A DNA stretch of 35,109 bases from Bacteroidia bacterium (lineage in GTDB: Bacteria > Bacteroidota > Bacteroidia > Flavobacteriales > NORP286): positions 1 through 35,109 of the forward strand of contig JAESTI010000437.1 of NCBI GenBank assembly GCA_016763665.1, read 5' to 3'. Positions 16,578 to 25,849 of the stretch are shown here, piece after piece (within the stretch, counting starts at the first letter, position 1; the number at the start of each line of letters is the position of its first letter). Below the pieces are notes generated by a model. It was given only the letters and a program-made list of their open reading frames with translations. It did no database searches and had not been told where the DNA came from. The translations under genes and the position numbers were made by a program.

Positions 16578-16840
16578 GGCAAAGGTTCATACTCTTCAGG
16601 TGCGACATAATCAGGATTCATATTCGGTTCCCACCAATCAACCCCCATGATCGCATCTACCGCAGTTCTACATTCGGCTTCCGAATCAAAATTAGTAATA
16701 TCATTACCCGAACCTGAGCTTTGCCCCACTTCAACAATGTTAACATTGATAAAAGCACCTGTTTTCTTATTTATAATTATTTGCCAAACTTTAGTTGGCG
16801 AGTCTTTTATCTCGTTAGGTATAATTATTTCTTCTATCAT
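16574..16840 (-). CDS. Hypothetical neck-operon protein, 88 aa
   Basis: The start is placed at ATG 16840, which overlaps the TGA of the giant neck gene (ATGA) and follows GGTGGA; a GTG ten codons upstream is less likely. The product is acidic, beta-like at the N-terminus (KVWQIIINKKTGAFINVNIVE) and ends in a Pro/Glu-rich tail (YVAPEEYEPLP). Unrecognised. The location between head-closure and tail-completion genes suggests a small virion or assembly protein. Confidence 0.7.
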   Translation of the reverse strand: MIEEIIIPNEIKDSPTKVWQIIINKKTGAFINVNIVEVGQSSGSGNDITNFDSEAECRTAVDAIMGVDWWEPNMNPDYVAPEEYEPLP

Positions 16841-19800
16841 GCTGCGATTCCACCATCGGTTATTGTCCACAGGTCGTTAGTGACCATATTGGCGCGAGCC
16901 GTTGCCGCAACGCCCCCGCCAGTGTATTTAGAATTACCTGCATCAAATACGACATTAGGTTGTAAAATTTGTCCGTCCCAATCAATCAACACGGCGTCGT
17001 AGTTTGCAGTTGATAAAGTAACGCCGGCCATCATTGTTGACATAGTGGTTACGCTTGATACGTTCCAATCTGATATATCTTGATTGAATGCAGAGCAACC
17101 TTGTAACATTGCTGACATATTAGTTACGGAACCAGTCACCCAAGTATTTAATGGCTGATTAAACACTAAGCAATTTAAAAATAAACCCTTTAGTACAGTT
17201 GTAGAAGATGTATCCCACCCTGATAACGGACTATTAAACACCCAACAACTTTGAAACATTGATTCAAAACTAATAACATTTGAAACATTCCAATCTGAGA
17301 TATTTGGAATAGTTGTTATAGAATTACAACTAACAAACATTGATGATAAATCAATTGATGAAATCACAGGAATATCAGTAGCTGTAATCGTTAAATTTGA
17401 ACACCCCCAAAAGTTACGATTACTAACGACATCATACGGCCCCCATCTAGTTATAACATCAATCTCTGTATTGCTGGCAAAACGCATATTCAACGCACCC
17501 ATCTTGCCTCGGATCACTATGTTAAAAGTGCCAGCAGTGACATAGAGATGGTTTAACGCTGCGTCGTTGTAGACTGTAATATCGTTATCGCTTCCATCGC
17601 CCCAATCGATATTAAAATCTACTGCGCTATTTGCAAAATTAAGTAAAACCGATTGGTTATCCGTGGTTGTTGTCCAAGTACTATCGAAGCTTGTTAGGCC
17701 GCCATCGGTTATTGTCCATCCATCCGCAGCGATCATATTCGCCCTGGCGTTTCCGGCTGCTATCGATGAGTATTTAGAATTGCCAAAATGGACAACAACG
17801 TTAGGTTGTAAAACTTGAGCATCCCAAGCCACTAACATATTGTCATAGTTCTGTATTGACAGTGTTCCGTATAAGAACATTGTCGAAGCGGCAGTTACTT
17901 GGGACATATCCCAAGCGCTTAAGTCTTGATCAAATAACAAGGCATTTCTAAACATTGACGTCATGTTGACATTAGTCAATGCATTAATTGCCCATCCACT
18001 TATATCTTGATTGAATACAGAAGCTTTCCGTAAAAACTCTGTGAAGTCAGTAACTTTACTTACATTCCACGTTGTTATATTTCCATCAAAAACTGAACAG
18101 CTTTCAAACATACTGTTCATGGTAGTAACGTTTGTTGTAATCCAGCTGTTTAAGTCTTGATTAAAAGATACGCATGACTGGAACATAGCAGAGAATGTTG
18201 TTGCCAACCCTACATTCCAACTATTCAATGGTTGATTGAAAGCAGAACAAAATGTAAACAGATTATGAAATACAGTAACTGAACTAACGTTCCAACTATT
18301 GAGCGGTTGGTCGAATACTGTACACCCACTGAACATAAAACCTATATCGGTTAAAGCAGTTGTAGTCCAAGTAAGAGGTTGATTATAAGCAGAACAATTC
18401 TGTAACATAGAATTCATCGTCGTAACAGCGCTAACAACCCAGCTACTGATATCTTGATTGAATACTAGGCAATCTCTGAACATACTAGACATGTTAGTCA
18501 CGAGTCCAGTATTCCATAGGTTTAGGGGTTTGTTAAACGCAGTACATTGTTTGAATGTAGCTGCCATGTTGGTTACTAGGGAGGTATTGAAATTATTTAC
18601 GTCTTGATTAAAGACAGTACAATTAAAAAACATATTATTAATGTCAGTAACCGATGTAGTAACCCAAGTATTCAAAGGTTGATTGAACGCTACACATCCG
18701 AAAAACATACTATTCATTAATGTTACAGCGCTGACATTCCACGAATTAATATCTTGATTGAAAACTTGACAGTTTTTAAAGGTGGTTGACATATCAATTA
18801 CGGCGCTAACATCCCACAAATTCAAAGGTTGGTTGAAAGCTATACAATCATTGAACATCAAGGGTATGGCAGTTACCGAACTGACAACCCAACTATTTAG
18901 CGGTTGGTTGAAGACAGTACACCCGGTAAACATTCTGTTCATGGTAGTTACTGAACTAACATTCCACGAATTAATATCTTGATTAAACGCAAAACAATTA
19001 AAGAACACATATGACATGTTAGTTACAGAAATTGTATTCCATGAATTAAGAGATTGATTAAATACAAGGCAGCCATTAAATGCAGATTGTAAAGAAGTCA
19101 CTAAAGAGATATCCCAAGTGTCTATATTGGGAACGTCTGTCAAAGCTGAACAAGAACTGAATATTGCAAAAAAGCTGGTAGTACCAATTGTAGGCGTATC
19201 AGTTGCGCTTATTATTAAAGCATTACATCCGTTAAACCAATTATCTGAAAGTAATTCTAACGAGCCCCATTTTCCTATATGAGAGAACTTAGTTTTATCT
19301 CCCGTATTACCGAAGACTATTCCTTTAAACACTCCATTGATCAGGATGACATGATCACCGGCAACTGCGTATATATGTGACAAGGCAGCATCGTTGTAGG
19401 TGGTAATTGGTGCGCTTACAGTTCCATCGCCCCAATCGATGGTGAAATTTAAACCGGTAGCTGAGCTATGCAGTGGGAACGTTACTGATTCAGATGCTGT
19501 GGTTGTTGTGAAGGTTGATATAAATAAATCATTGAGGTCTTCGCCCCCGTCCGTTATTGTCCAAGTGTCATTAGATATTAAACTAGCTCGAGCAATCACG
19601 GCAGCGCTGGCTGCATACTTAGAAAGACCGCCGTTAAAAACTAAACTAGGTTGTAAAGTTTGAGAATCTAACGATAGTAATAATGCATCGTAGTTTTGAA
19701 TGGACAAAGTAACGTTCTTAAGGAAGTCGCCAATATTTGTTACAGAACTGAAATTCCAATTGCTCAAGTCTTGATTAAATAAAGTACAATCTCTAAATGC

Positions 19801-22626
19801 CGAACCTATAAGAGTAACGTTAGAAACATCCCAACTTCCGACTGGTTGATTAAATACAGAACATGAGATGAAAATACTATCAATATTTGTAATGGCAGAA
19901 GTAACATTCCAGACCCCGATTGGCTGATTAAACAGCGAACATGAATTAAACATCGAGTTCATAGCTGTAACTAACGAAACATTCCAGCCTGATATATCTT
20001 GGTTGAAAACTGAACATCCACTTAACATTGACTGTAGATCTGTCGCAGCAGTAGTAACCCAGCTAGTAATATTGCCATCGAAAGCGGCACAATTTTGGAA
20101 CATTTGTTTGAATGAAATAACTAAACTAACATTCCAACTATTAAGACTCTGATTAAAAACAGTACACCCGCTGAACATCTCTTGCATATTGCTAGCTATC
20201 AAACTTACATTCCAGCCGTCAATATTCTGGTTGAATGCAGCACACCCTCTGAACATTCTTAATACTTCTGTTAGAGAAGTTGTCACCCAACTTGTAACGT
20301 CGCCATTGAATGCCGAACAACCATCAAACATGCTTGTCATATTGGTAACGGCACTGACATTCCAGAGATTTAGTGGTTGATTAAACGAATTGCTACCGGC
20401 GAACATACTTTGCATGGTAGTAACTAAAGTTACTATCCAACTATTCAACGGTTGGTTGAATAAAATACAACCATTGAACATAGAATTCATCGCATTTACA
20501 GCGCTAACATTCCAACTATTGAGCGGCTGGTTAAATTTGAAGCAATTACTAAAAAGATTGCTAAGCGTAGTAGCAGAACCTATATTCCAAGCATCAATAT
20601 TGTGATTAAAATTTGAACAAGATGAAAAAGTAAAATGTAAGAGAGTTATATGTGCGACGTTCCACGTTTCCAGATTAGGGATAGTGTCTATTAAGGTACA
20701 ATCTCTAAAAGCAGAGTACATAGTTGTCGTTAGACTAATATCAGGTATATCAGTAGCTGAAATCTTTAAATTTGAACAGCCATAGAACCAAGCATTGTTC
20801 AATAAAGCCAATTCTCCCCAACGACCTATATGAGAAAATTTTGTTTTATCACCAACGTTATTAAAACGTAGTCCTTTAATTGTTCCGTCGATCAAGATTA
20901 CATGATCGCCCGCTACAGCGTATGTATGAGATAACGCTGCATCGTTATAGGTTGTTATAGGAGCTGATATGGTTCCGTCTCCCCAATCGATTGTGAAATT
21001 TAACCCGGTCGCTGAACTATCTAATGGAAAAGTTACAGACTCGCTTGCCGTCGTTGTTGTGAAGGTAGATATAAATAGATCGTTTGTGTCTTCCCCACCG
21101 TCCGTTATCGTCCAGCCATTAGTAATTAAAGCAGCTCTACCAATGACTGCTTTAGATTGGGCGTAAATAGAATTGCCACCACCAAATATAACGTTGGGTT
21201 GGGTTGCTTGTTTACTCCAACTATCTAACAAGGCGTCGTAGTTGGGGATTGACAATGCATTTTGATTGAACATAATTTGCATATCAACGACTGACGATAT
21301 ATCCCAGTCGCTAATATCTCGATCAAATATAGTTGCGCCATCAAACATAAATTGCATATTAGTGACAGAACTAGTGTTCAAAAGATTGAGCGGCTGATTG
21401 AACGCTACGGCATCCCTGAACATATACTGGATTTGTGTTAATGCAGTTGTAGTCCAGTTCCCTATTGGCTGATTAAATACAGTACAACCGTTGAACATAA
21501 AAGACATGTCAGTTACGGAACTAGTGATCCAGCTCGTGATATCACCATTGAAAACTAGTGCGCGGTTGAACATTGCTGACATGTTAGTCGCATTAACAGT
21601 GTTCCAACTGTTTAAATCTTGATTAAAAACAGCGCAAAGTTCAAATATATTATTCATCAATGAAACAGCGCCGACATTCCAGTTATCTAAAGATTGATCG
21701 AACGCCAGGCAATTGTTAAACATAAAAGCCATGTTAGTTACAAGAGCAGTGTTCCAAAGATTGAGTGGTTGATTGAACACTTGGCAATTGTTAAGCATGC
21801 CTTGCATATTTGTTACAGCATTTGTATTCCAACTATTCAGAGGTTGGTTGAAAACTAAACAACTTCTGAGCATGTTATCCATTCGAGTAACTGCACTGAC
21901 AACCCAACTATCGAGCGGCTGGTTGAAAGTAGAGCAACCATCAAAAAGCTGGTTCATAACATTTACAGAACTGACATTCCAACTTCCGATCGCTTGGTTA
22001 AATACAGATGCTCCATTGAACATTAACGACATATCTGTGACACTAATCGTATTCCATGATGTAATATTGCCATCAAATAAAGGGCAACTTCTAAAAGTAT
22101 TACTCATCGAAGTTACTAGCCCGGTATTCCACGAATTTAAATCTTGATTAAAAACTGCGCAGTTATAAAATGTTTCAAAAAGACTAGTTACAGCGCTTAT
22201 ATTCCAAGTATCCATATTTGGTATAGTGGTTACTGAATTACAATCTTTAAATGCGCTTTGCATATTTGTAACAGCAGTAATATCAGGAATATCCATTGCT
22301 GTAATTGTTAGATTGGTACAACCATAAAACCAGGAATCAGAAAGTAGCTTTAATGGCCCCCACGTTTTAATCACGTTAATTTTTGTTTTATCACCAACGT
22401 TGTTAAATCTGAAACCTTCGATAGTTCCTATAATATTAACATCGTAAACGCCCGCATTCGCATAAACATGGCTCGCGTTTGCATCGTCCCAGGCGTTGAT
22501 CGCTTGTAATGCAGTGCCGTCTCCCCAATCAACAAACGCGCTATATACCCCCGTGCTCATTAACGGCAGGGTGATAGATTCGCTTGACGTCGTAGTAGTC
22601 CATGATGCCAAAAAATGCTCAATCGG
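16837..22626 (-). repeat. DUF285/BspA-type repeat array, four modules
   Basis: Protein-level tandem repeats of 25 residues (75 bp) are grouped in four modules of about 14, 14, 18 and 5 units. Each unit has a conserved Trp at the end, a central MF or LF, a Cys and an FNQ turn. Module boundaries fall near 21098, 19545 and 17700. At DNA level the units are well diverged. Confidence 0.85.
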
Positions 22627-23664
22627 CGTATACGAAGCGCTGACGATGGTTGAATAGTTAGGAATCTCATCAAAAGCAAAGATCGAATAAAAATATTCGA
22701 CATCGTTTGTCAAACCTGCATCGATTACAGAAGTATCCGTACCTGTATAAACGAAATCGCCAGCCGTAGGTGTTGCCGGAGCGCTTACCGTGTCTCGACG
22801 AATTGTTACGCCTGCGAAATCTGAATCAGTAGGGTTGACCCACGAAAGCGAAAGTTCGTTAGAAAATTGAGAAACAATGGCGAAATTAGTGGGTGAACTA
22901 GGTGCCGTAACATCTGCCGGAATAGTCGAATCTTGCGCCGCTAATGAATAGTTAGGTACTGAATCATAAGCGAAAATCGAATAAAAATGCTCGATATCGT
23001 TGGTTAAATTGATATCTGTAAAAGCAGTTTCATCACCGCCGTTGTAAACCAGGGTGCCGTCATTTCTATCTATTGGAAATGATCCAATTTTGTGAAGGAT
23101 GATCACACCTTCAAAATCTGAATCAGTGGGATTAACCCAGCTCATTAGTGCTTGTTCATCACCAGAAGCCGCGACAAAGCTGGTCACAACGCCAGGGGAA
23201 ACGATATCAGGTGCTACTGGCGCTATTACGGAATCTTGAACCTCTTTGATCAGTAATTTAAACGTCGCCCCTACCGCGTCAGCAGAAGCCTTAGTGATCT
23301 CGTAAACAGTGCCACTTATATCAACGTAATATTTTAAACTATCCATTTCAAAACTAGGCGCCCCCAATTCTGAATCTAAAACTAATAATTCTTGAACTTT
23401 GTAATTGTAATTTATGGCATCCGCTTCATTGTCTTTTTCTTTGTCTGTTAGAACGCCTCGACAAGTACCTAAAGTTTGTACGACGCCACTAATGTTGGTT
23501 GTGAAATAATTTTTTGTGCCTTGAACCACACCAGAAGTATTTGCGTTATATCCTGCCGAATCATCGCGCGAATAAATTTTAAATGTAGAAATCGCGCCCA
23601 CCAAGTCATCGTCAAATGCTTCCTGAATATCTTGGGTGATTTCTTGATATAACGTTAACGGCAT
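16837..23664 (-). CDS. Giant head-closure protein with FN3 and BspA/DUF285 repeat modules
   Basis: A 2275-residue protein in the slot normally held by a ~120-residue head-closure protein. Residues 1-150 look like such a connector (QEITQDIQEAFDDDLVGAI; DISGTVYEITKASADAVGA). Two fibronectin-III-like domains follow (about 155-245, 250-345), each with SWVNPTDSDF and YFYSIFA. Then come four modules (about 346-855, 856-1373, 1373-1988, 1988-2275), each opening with a PKD-like strand set (VDWGDGT or IDWGDGT), running through 25-residue repeats of the type NVSSVTxMxxMFxxCxxFNQPLNSW, and closing with WTITDGG. About 50 repeats in all. DUF285/BspA repeats are known from bacterial surface adhesins. It likely forms whiskers at the neck. 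Confidence 0.75.
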   Translation of the reverse strand: MPLTLYQEITQDIQEAFDDDLVGAISTFKIYSRDDSAGYNANTSGVVQGTKNYFTTNISGVVQTLGTCRGVLTDKEKDNEADAINYNYKVQELLVLDSELGAPSFEMDSLKYYVDISGTVYEITKASADAVGATFKLLIKEVQDSVIAPVAPDIVSPGVVTSFVAASGDEQALMSWVNPTDSDFEGVIILHKIGSFPIDRNDGTLVYNGGDETAFTDINLTNDIEHFYSIFAYDSVPNYSLAAQDSTIPADVTAPSSPTNFAIVSQFSNELSLSWVNPTDSDFAGVTIRRDTVSAPATPTAGDFVYTGTDTSVIDAGLTNDVEYFYSIFAFDEIPNYSTIVSASYTPIEHFLASWTTTTSSESITLPLMSTGVYSAFVDWGDGTALQAINAWDDANASHVYANAGVYDVNIIGTIEGFRFNNVGDKTKINVIKTWGPLKLLSDSWFYGCTNLTITAMDIPDITAVTNMQSAFKDCNSVTTIPNMDTWNISAVTSLFETFYNCAVFNQDLNSWNTGLVTSMSNTFRSCPLFDGNITSWNTISVTDMSLMFNGASVFNQAIGSWNVSSVNVMNQLFDGCSTFNQPLDSWVVSAVTRMDNMLRSCLVFNQPLNSWNTNAVTNMQGMLNNCQVFNQPLNLWNTALVTNMAFMFNNCLAFDQSLDNWNVGAVSLMNNIFELCAVFNQDLNSWNTVNATNMSAMFNRALVFNGDITSWITSSVTDMSFMFNGCTVFNQPIGNWTTTALTQIQYMFRDAVAFNQPLNLLNTSSVTNMQFMFDGATIFDRDISDWDISSVVDMQIMFNQNALSIPNYDALLDSWSKQATQPNVIFGGGNSIYAQSKAVIGRAALITNGWTITDGGEDTNDLFISTFTTTTASESVTFPLDSSATGLNFTIDWGDGTISAPITTYNDAALSHTYAVAGDHVILIDGTIKGLRFNNVGDKTKFSHIGRWGELALLNNAWFYGCSNLKISATDIPDISLTTTMYSAFRDCTLIDTIPNLETWNVAHITLLHFTFSSCSNFNHNIDAWNIGSATTLSNLFSNCFKFNQPLNSWNVSAVNAMNSMFNGCILFNQPLNSWIVTLVTTMQSMFAGSNSFNQPLNLWNVSAVTNMTSMFDGCSAFNGDVTSWVTTSLTEVLRMFRGCAAFNQNIDGWNVSLIASNMQEMFSGCTVFNQSLNSWNVSLVISFKQMFQNCAAFDGNITSWVTTAATDLQSMLSGCSVFNQDISGWNVSLVTAMNSMFNSCSLFNQPIGVWNVTSAITNIDSIFISCSVFNQPVGSWDVSNVTLIGSAFRDCTLFNQDLSNWNFSSVTNIGDFLKNVTLSIQNYDALLLSLDSQTLQPSLVFNGGLSKYAASAAVIARASLISNDTWTITDGGEDLNDLFISTFTTTTASESVTFPLHSSATGLNFTIDWGDGTVSAPITTYNDAALSHIYAVAGDHVILINGVFKGIVFGNTGDKTKFSHIGKWGSLELLSDNWFNGCNALIISATDTPTIGTTSFFAIFSSCSALTDVPNIDTWDISLVTSLQSAFNGCLVFNQSLNSWNTISVTNMSYVFFNCFAFNQDINSWNVSSVTTMNRMFTGCTVFNQPLNSWVVSSVTAIPLMFNDCIAFNQPLNLWDVSAVIDMSTTFKNCQVFNQDINSWNVSAVTLMNSMFFGCVAFNQPLNTWVTTSVTDINNMFFNCTVFNQDVNNFNTSLVTNMAATFKQCTAFNKPLNLWNTGLVTNMSSMFRDCLVFNQDISSWVVSAVTTMNSMLQNCSAYNQPLTWTTTALTDIGFMFSGCTVFDQPLNSWNVSSVTVFHNLFTFCSAFNQPLNSWNVGLATTFSAMFQSCVSFNQDLNSWITTNVTTMNSMFESCSVFDGNITTWNVSKVTDFTEFLRKASVFNQDISGWAINALTNVNMTSMFRNALLFDQDLSAWDMSQVTAASTMFLYGTLSIQNYDNMLVAWDAQVLQPNVVVHFGNSKYSSIAAGNARANMIAADGWTITDGGLTSFDSTWTTTTDNQSVLLNFANSAVDFNIDWGDGSDNDITVYNDAALNHLYVTAGTFNIVIRGKMGALNMRFASNTEIDVITRWGPYDVVSNRNFWGCSNLTITATDIPVISSIDLSSMFVSCNSITTIPNISDWNVSNVISFESMFQSCWVFNSPLSGWDTSSTTVLKGLFLNCLVFNQPLNTWVTGSVTNMSAMLQGCSAFNQDISDWNVSSVTTMSTMMAGVTLSTANYDAVLIDWDGQILQPNVVFDAGNSKYTGGGVAATARANMVTNDLWTITDGGIAA

Positions 23665-23668
23665 TTTA

Positions 23669-24103
23669 TTAAGCTCTTAAAACGTTAGAAGTTTTTGGGC
23701 TAGTGCTCGAGTTTAAAACGCAGTATGGAGAGAGCATCGAAGTCACGGCCGGATAAGGATCGATCACGGAAGTCACGTTATCCGCGCGTGCGAATTTGCG
23801 CCTTGTTGTGATACCTGCTTTTATTGTCTTCTCTAAAATATTTGTTTCGGGCTCATTAAAAAGCGAACCTTTCAAATGCTCAATAGCCAAAATACTATTC
23901 GCCATTTGAATCTCAGATGGTGCGTCGTCTTCGTCTACAGCAGAGAAAAAAGTATATTTCGAATCGATAAAAGAACGCGCATGACTTAACGCGTTCCCCT
24001 TAGTAGTATCATTTCCTGCGTCCCAAGTTGCGTCGCCTGTGTTTACAGTTTCGGCATTAGCTAACGTAACATAGGTAACAGGTAACTTAGGCAGGTTAGG
24101 CAT
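23669..24103 (-). CDS. Head-tail adaptor protein (gp6-like / DnaT_2-like)
   Basis: A 144-residue protein, helix-rich, ending 4 bp before the giant neck gene. The pattern YVTLANAETVNT..ATWDAG and later ALSHARSFIDSKY, MANSILAIEHLKGSLF and ITTRRKFARADNVTS fits the connector family that phage annotations call gp6-like or DnaT-like. In known phages it binds the portal ring and receives the head-closure protein. The position between coat and closure genes fits. The label DnaT-like reflects family naming and does not imply ssDNA binding here. Confidence 0.7.
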   Translation of the reverse strand: MPNLPKLPVTYVTLANAETVNTGDATWDAGNDTTKGNALSHARSFIDSKYTFFSAVDEDDAPSEIQMANSILAIEHLKGSLFNEPETNILEKTIKAGITTRRKFARADNVTSVIDPYPAVTSMLSPYCVLNSSTSPKTSNVLRA

Positions 24104-24259
24104 TTAATCCTCGCGTACTCTTTTGGTAGTTTTCTTTGTTTGTTTTAATGTAGGGTCATCGAGTGTGAAGCCTGCTTTTTCCATCGCCTGTTTATCCTCT
24201 GGCGTGTCGTTACATTCGACAGGGTTTCCTGTTTTGTTGTAAAAAATTACGGTTGACAT
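24104..24259 (-). CDS. Small hypothetical protein, 51 aa
   Basis: This short frame has ATG at 24259 behind AGGTGA and a TAA that abuts the adaptor start. It begins MSTVIFYNKTGNPVEC and ends in a basic, Lys/Arg/Thr-rich tail (KQTKKTTKRVRED). The middle (DKQAMEKAGFT) matches the product of the neighbouring gene at 24273-24503 (FKAMENAGWS), so the two may share a fold or origin. Function unknown; placement next to the coat gene suggests a minor capsid or assembly role. Confidence 0.75.
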   Translation of the reverse strand: MSTVIFYNKTGNPVECNDTPEDKQAMEKAGFTLDDPTLKQTKKTTKRVRED

Positions 24260-24272
24260 AAATCACCTATTT

Positions 24273-24503
24273 TTATTCGTCAGAAGTTACAACGCCCGAA
24301 TCATTATTCGGATCGTCTTTTGCTGCTTTTTCCTCGGCAGCTAACCGATCAGATTCAGCTTGTTTTGCCAATTCAGCTTGGTGCGCTTCCGCAGCTTCAC
24401 TGAAATTTTCAGGTTCAGTGCGCGACCATCCTGCATTTTCCATCGCTTTAAATTGCGAAGGATCTGCATTGATCACAACCCCTTCTTTATACATTTTTGC
24501 CAT
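24273..24503 (-). CDS. Small charged protein, 76 aa
   Basis: ATG at 24503. The first 30 residues (MAKMYKEGVVINADPSQF, then KAMENAGWS) are globular-like; the rest is an Ala/Glu/Lys-rich, probably single-helix region (EAAEAHQAELAKQAESD) ending in an acidic disordered tail. Unrecognised. The shared AMExAG core with the 51-aa neighbour suggests a duplicated module with different tails. It lies downstream of the coat gene behind a strong inverted repeat. Confidence 0.75.
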   Translation of the reverse strand: MAKMYKEGVVINADPSQFKAMENAGWSRTEPENFSEAAEAHQAELAKQAESDRLAAEEKAAKDDPNNDSGVVTSDE

Positions 24504-24539
24504 TTTGAAATTCTCACCTAGTTAAATTGTTACAAGTAT

Positions 24540-24582
24540 GATGAAAAATCTAAGACGTTTTTAATGCCTTAGATTTTTCATC
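24540..24582. terminator. Perfect 15-bp inverted repeat after the coat gene
   Basis: The arms GATGAAAAATCTAAG (24540-24554) and its exact complement (24568-24582) enclose a 13-nt loop, 8 bp past the coat stop. The T-run (GGTTTTTATT) sits on the plus-strand side. As a minus-strand element it has no following T-run, so it may act on mRNA stability or partial termination rather than as a classic terminator. Confidence 0.7.
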
Positions 24583-24590
24583 GGTTTTTA

Positions 24591-25739
24591 TTAAACGTCG
24601 TCAGATAACAACGTAATTCTGCGGGGTTCATAACAAGCAGCCCCCACTAAAACATCCATTGACATGGTTGTCTTTTTATCGGTCATGTTATAACCGCGAA
24701 CAACACGGATACTCACACCACCCGCCGAAAGTACAGAGGCGACTTGATCACCCGGTAAATCCAGAATCGGGAATGCTACCGCCAACGATTTATCATCGAA
24801 AATCGCACCACGTTTCACATAAGCTAAACCTGAACCAATCACACTAATGGCCGTCGCATCAGGGATTATTTCCGTGATGGGGTCAACTAAAGGAATAGAG
24901 GTTGCAAGGGCCGCTACATTGGACGCGACTACTATAGGGCGTTTGACGCCTGCTATTTTCAAATGATCGCCCGCCGTCAATCCGCCAACAACTGCGGTAG
25001 TGATTAGCGTCTTCTCGCCCACCAAATTACCTGCACCGTTGTTTGTAACGCCTGTACCAGAACTATAAGTACCCGAAGCGGCAGCATCAGTTGAAGGGAA
25101 ATTGACAGAACTAAAAAAGTCCATTCCCATCACCGATCCCATTTGGCCAGTACGCAAAGTTGTTTCACCGTCAGCGCCGCGAGTTTGGCTTTGGTTAAAC
25201 CAATCCTTACCCAATAGTTTGGCTTCCAAGGTATCGTCAACCAGGCAGAATCGATTGCCAGGGTTCAGTTGTTGGAGTAATGCGGCCTGTCTGGCCAGCG
25301 CAACATCGGCAGAAGTTTCAAGCAATACCGCAGAATGATACAAACCATGAGCATCTAGTATTTTTGATGCCGTGTAGATTTCCACTTTTTCAGCGAGACG
25401 AATGGCTGAAGGTGCGATTACTTCGTTGATAAAACCCTCAAAATCAAGGGCCATTTCTTTTGACGTCAATTCAACAGATATGTCAAAATGCTTCTCGATC
25501 TTCATATTTCGACTGGATGAACGCACGGATTGAATAGAAATGGAACCAGCGAATTCTTTCGCTTCGTAATCAGGGCCAGTTTTGATGCGGATGGTATCGC
25601 CTTTCGCATAACCGTCAGGTACAGTGTTCCAATCAGATGATTTATCCATTGAAACCAGGGGGGCGATAATGAGATTATCAGACATTACTGAAAGCGCTTC
25701 GGCAGCGATCCAATCTATTTCTTCGAAAGCATTTGGCAT
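24591..25739 (-). CDS. Major capsid (coat) protein, P22 gp5-like
   Basis: A 382-residue protein. The N-terminal pattern (MPNAFEEIDWIAAEALSVM, NTVPDGYAKGDTIRIK, FDISVELTSKEMALDF) and later YTASKILDAHG and LAYVKRGAIFDDKSLAVAF fit the P22 coat protein family, which has an HK97 core fold with an extra insertion domain (P22 gp5 is 430 residues). It builds the icosahedral shell around the scaffold. A long, structured leader precedes it and an inverted repeat follows, consistent with its own high-level expression unit. Confidence 0.85.
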   Translation of the reverse strand: MPNAFEEIDWIAAEALSVMSDNLIIAPLVSMDKSSDWNTVPDGYAKGDTIRIKTGPDYEAKEFAGSISIQSVRSSSRNMKIEKHFDISVELTSKEMALDFEGFINEVIAPSAIRLAEKVEIYTASKILDAHGLYHSAVLLETSADVALARQAALLQQLNPGNRFCLVDDTLEAKLLGKDWFNQSQTRGADGETTLRTGQMGSVMGMDFFSSVNFPSTDAAASGTYSSGTGVTNNGAGNLVGEKTLITTAVVGGLTAGDHLKIAGVKRPIVVASNVAALATSIPLVDPITEIIPDATAISVIGSGLAYVKRGAIFDDKSLAVAFPILDLPGDQVASVLSAGGVSIRVVRGYNMTDKKTTMSMDVLVGAACYEPRRITLLSDDV

Positions 25740-25796
25740 TTTTATCTTCTCCAGAATAATAATTAAGTATCCTGAGAAGATATTTCCAAGGACACA

Positions 25797-25831
25797 TTTA
25801 TAAAGTTGGAAAATTCCAACAATTTTATAAA
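25797..25831. repeat. 35-bp inverted repeat in the coat leader
   Basis: TTTATAAA occurs at both ends (25797-25804, 25824-25831) around the arms GTTGGAA (25805-25811) and TTCCAAC (25814-25820). The symmetric arrangement could be a protein-binding operator or a hairpin in the coat mRNA leader. Confidence 0.55.
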
Positions 25832-25849
25832 CGTATCCAAATTGAAACC

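Noticed and set aside
16841..16870. GTG start ten codons earlier for the 88-aa neck-operon gene
   Set aside because: ATG 16840 makes an ATGA overlap with the upstream stop, as in the neighbouring genes, and has GGTGGA before it.
16837..22626. 75-bp periodic repeats considered as a CRISPR-like or minisatellite array
   Set aside because: The periodicity is in the protein (25 residues); DNA units are diverged and continuous in frame with no spacers.
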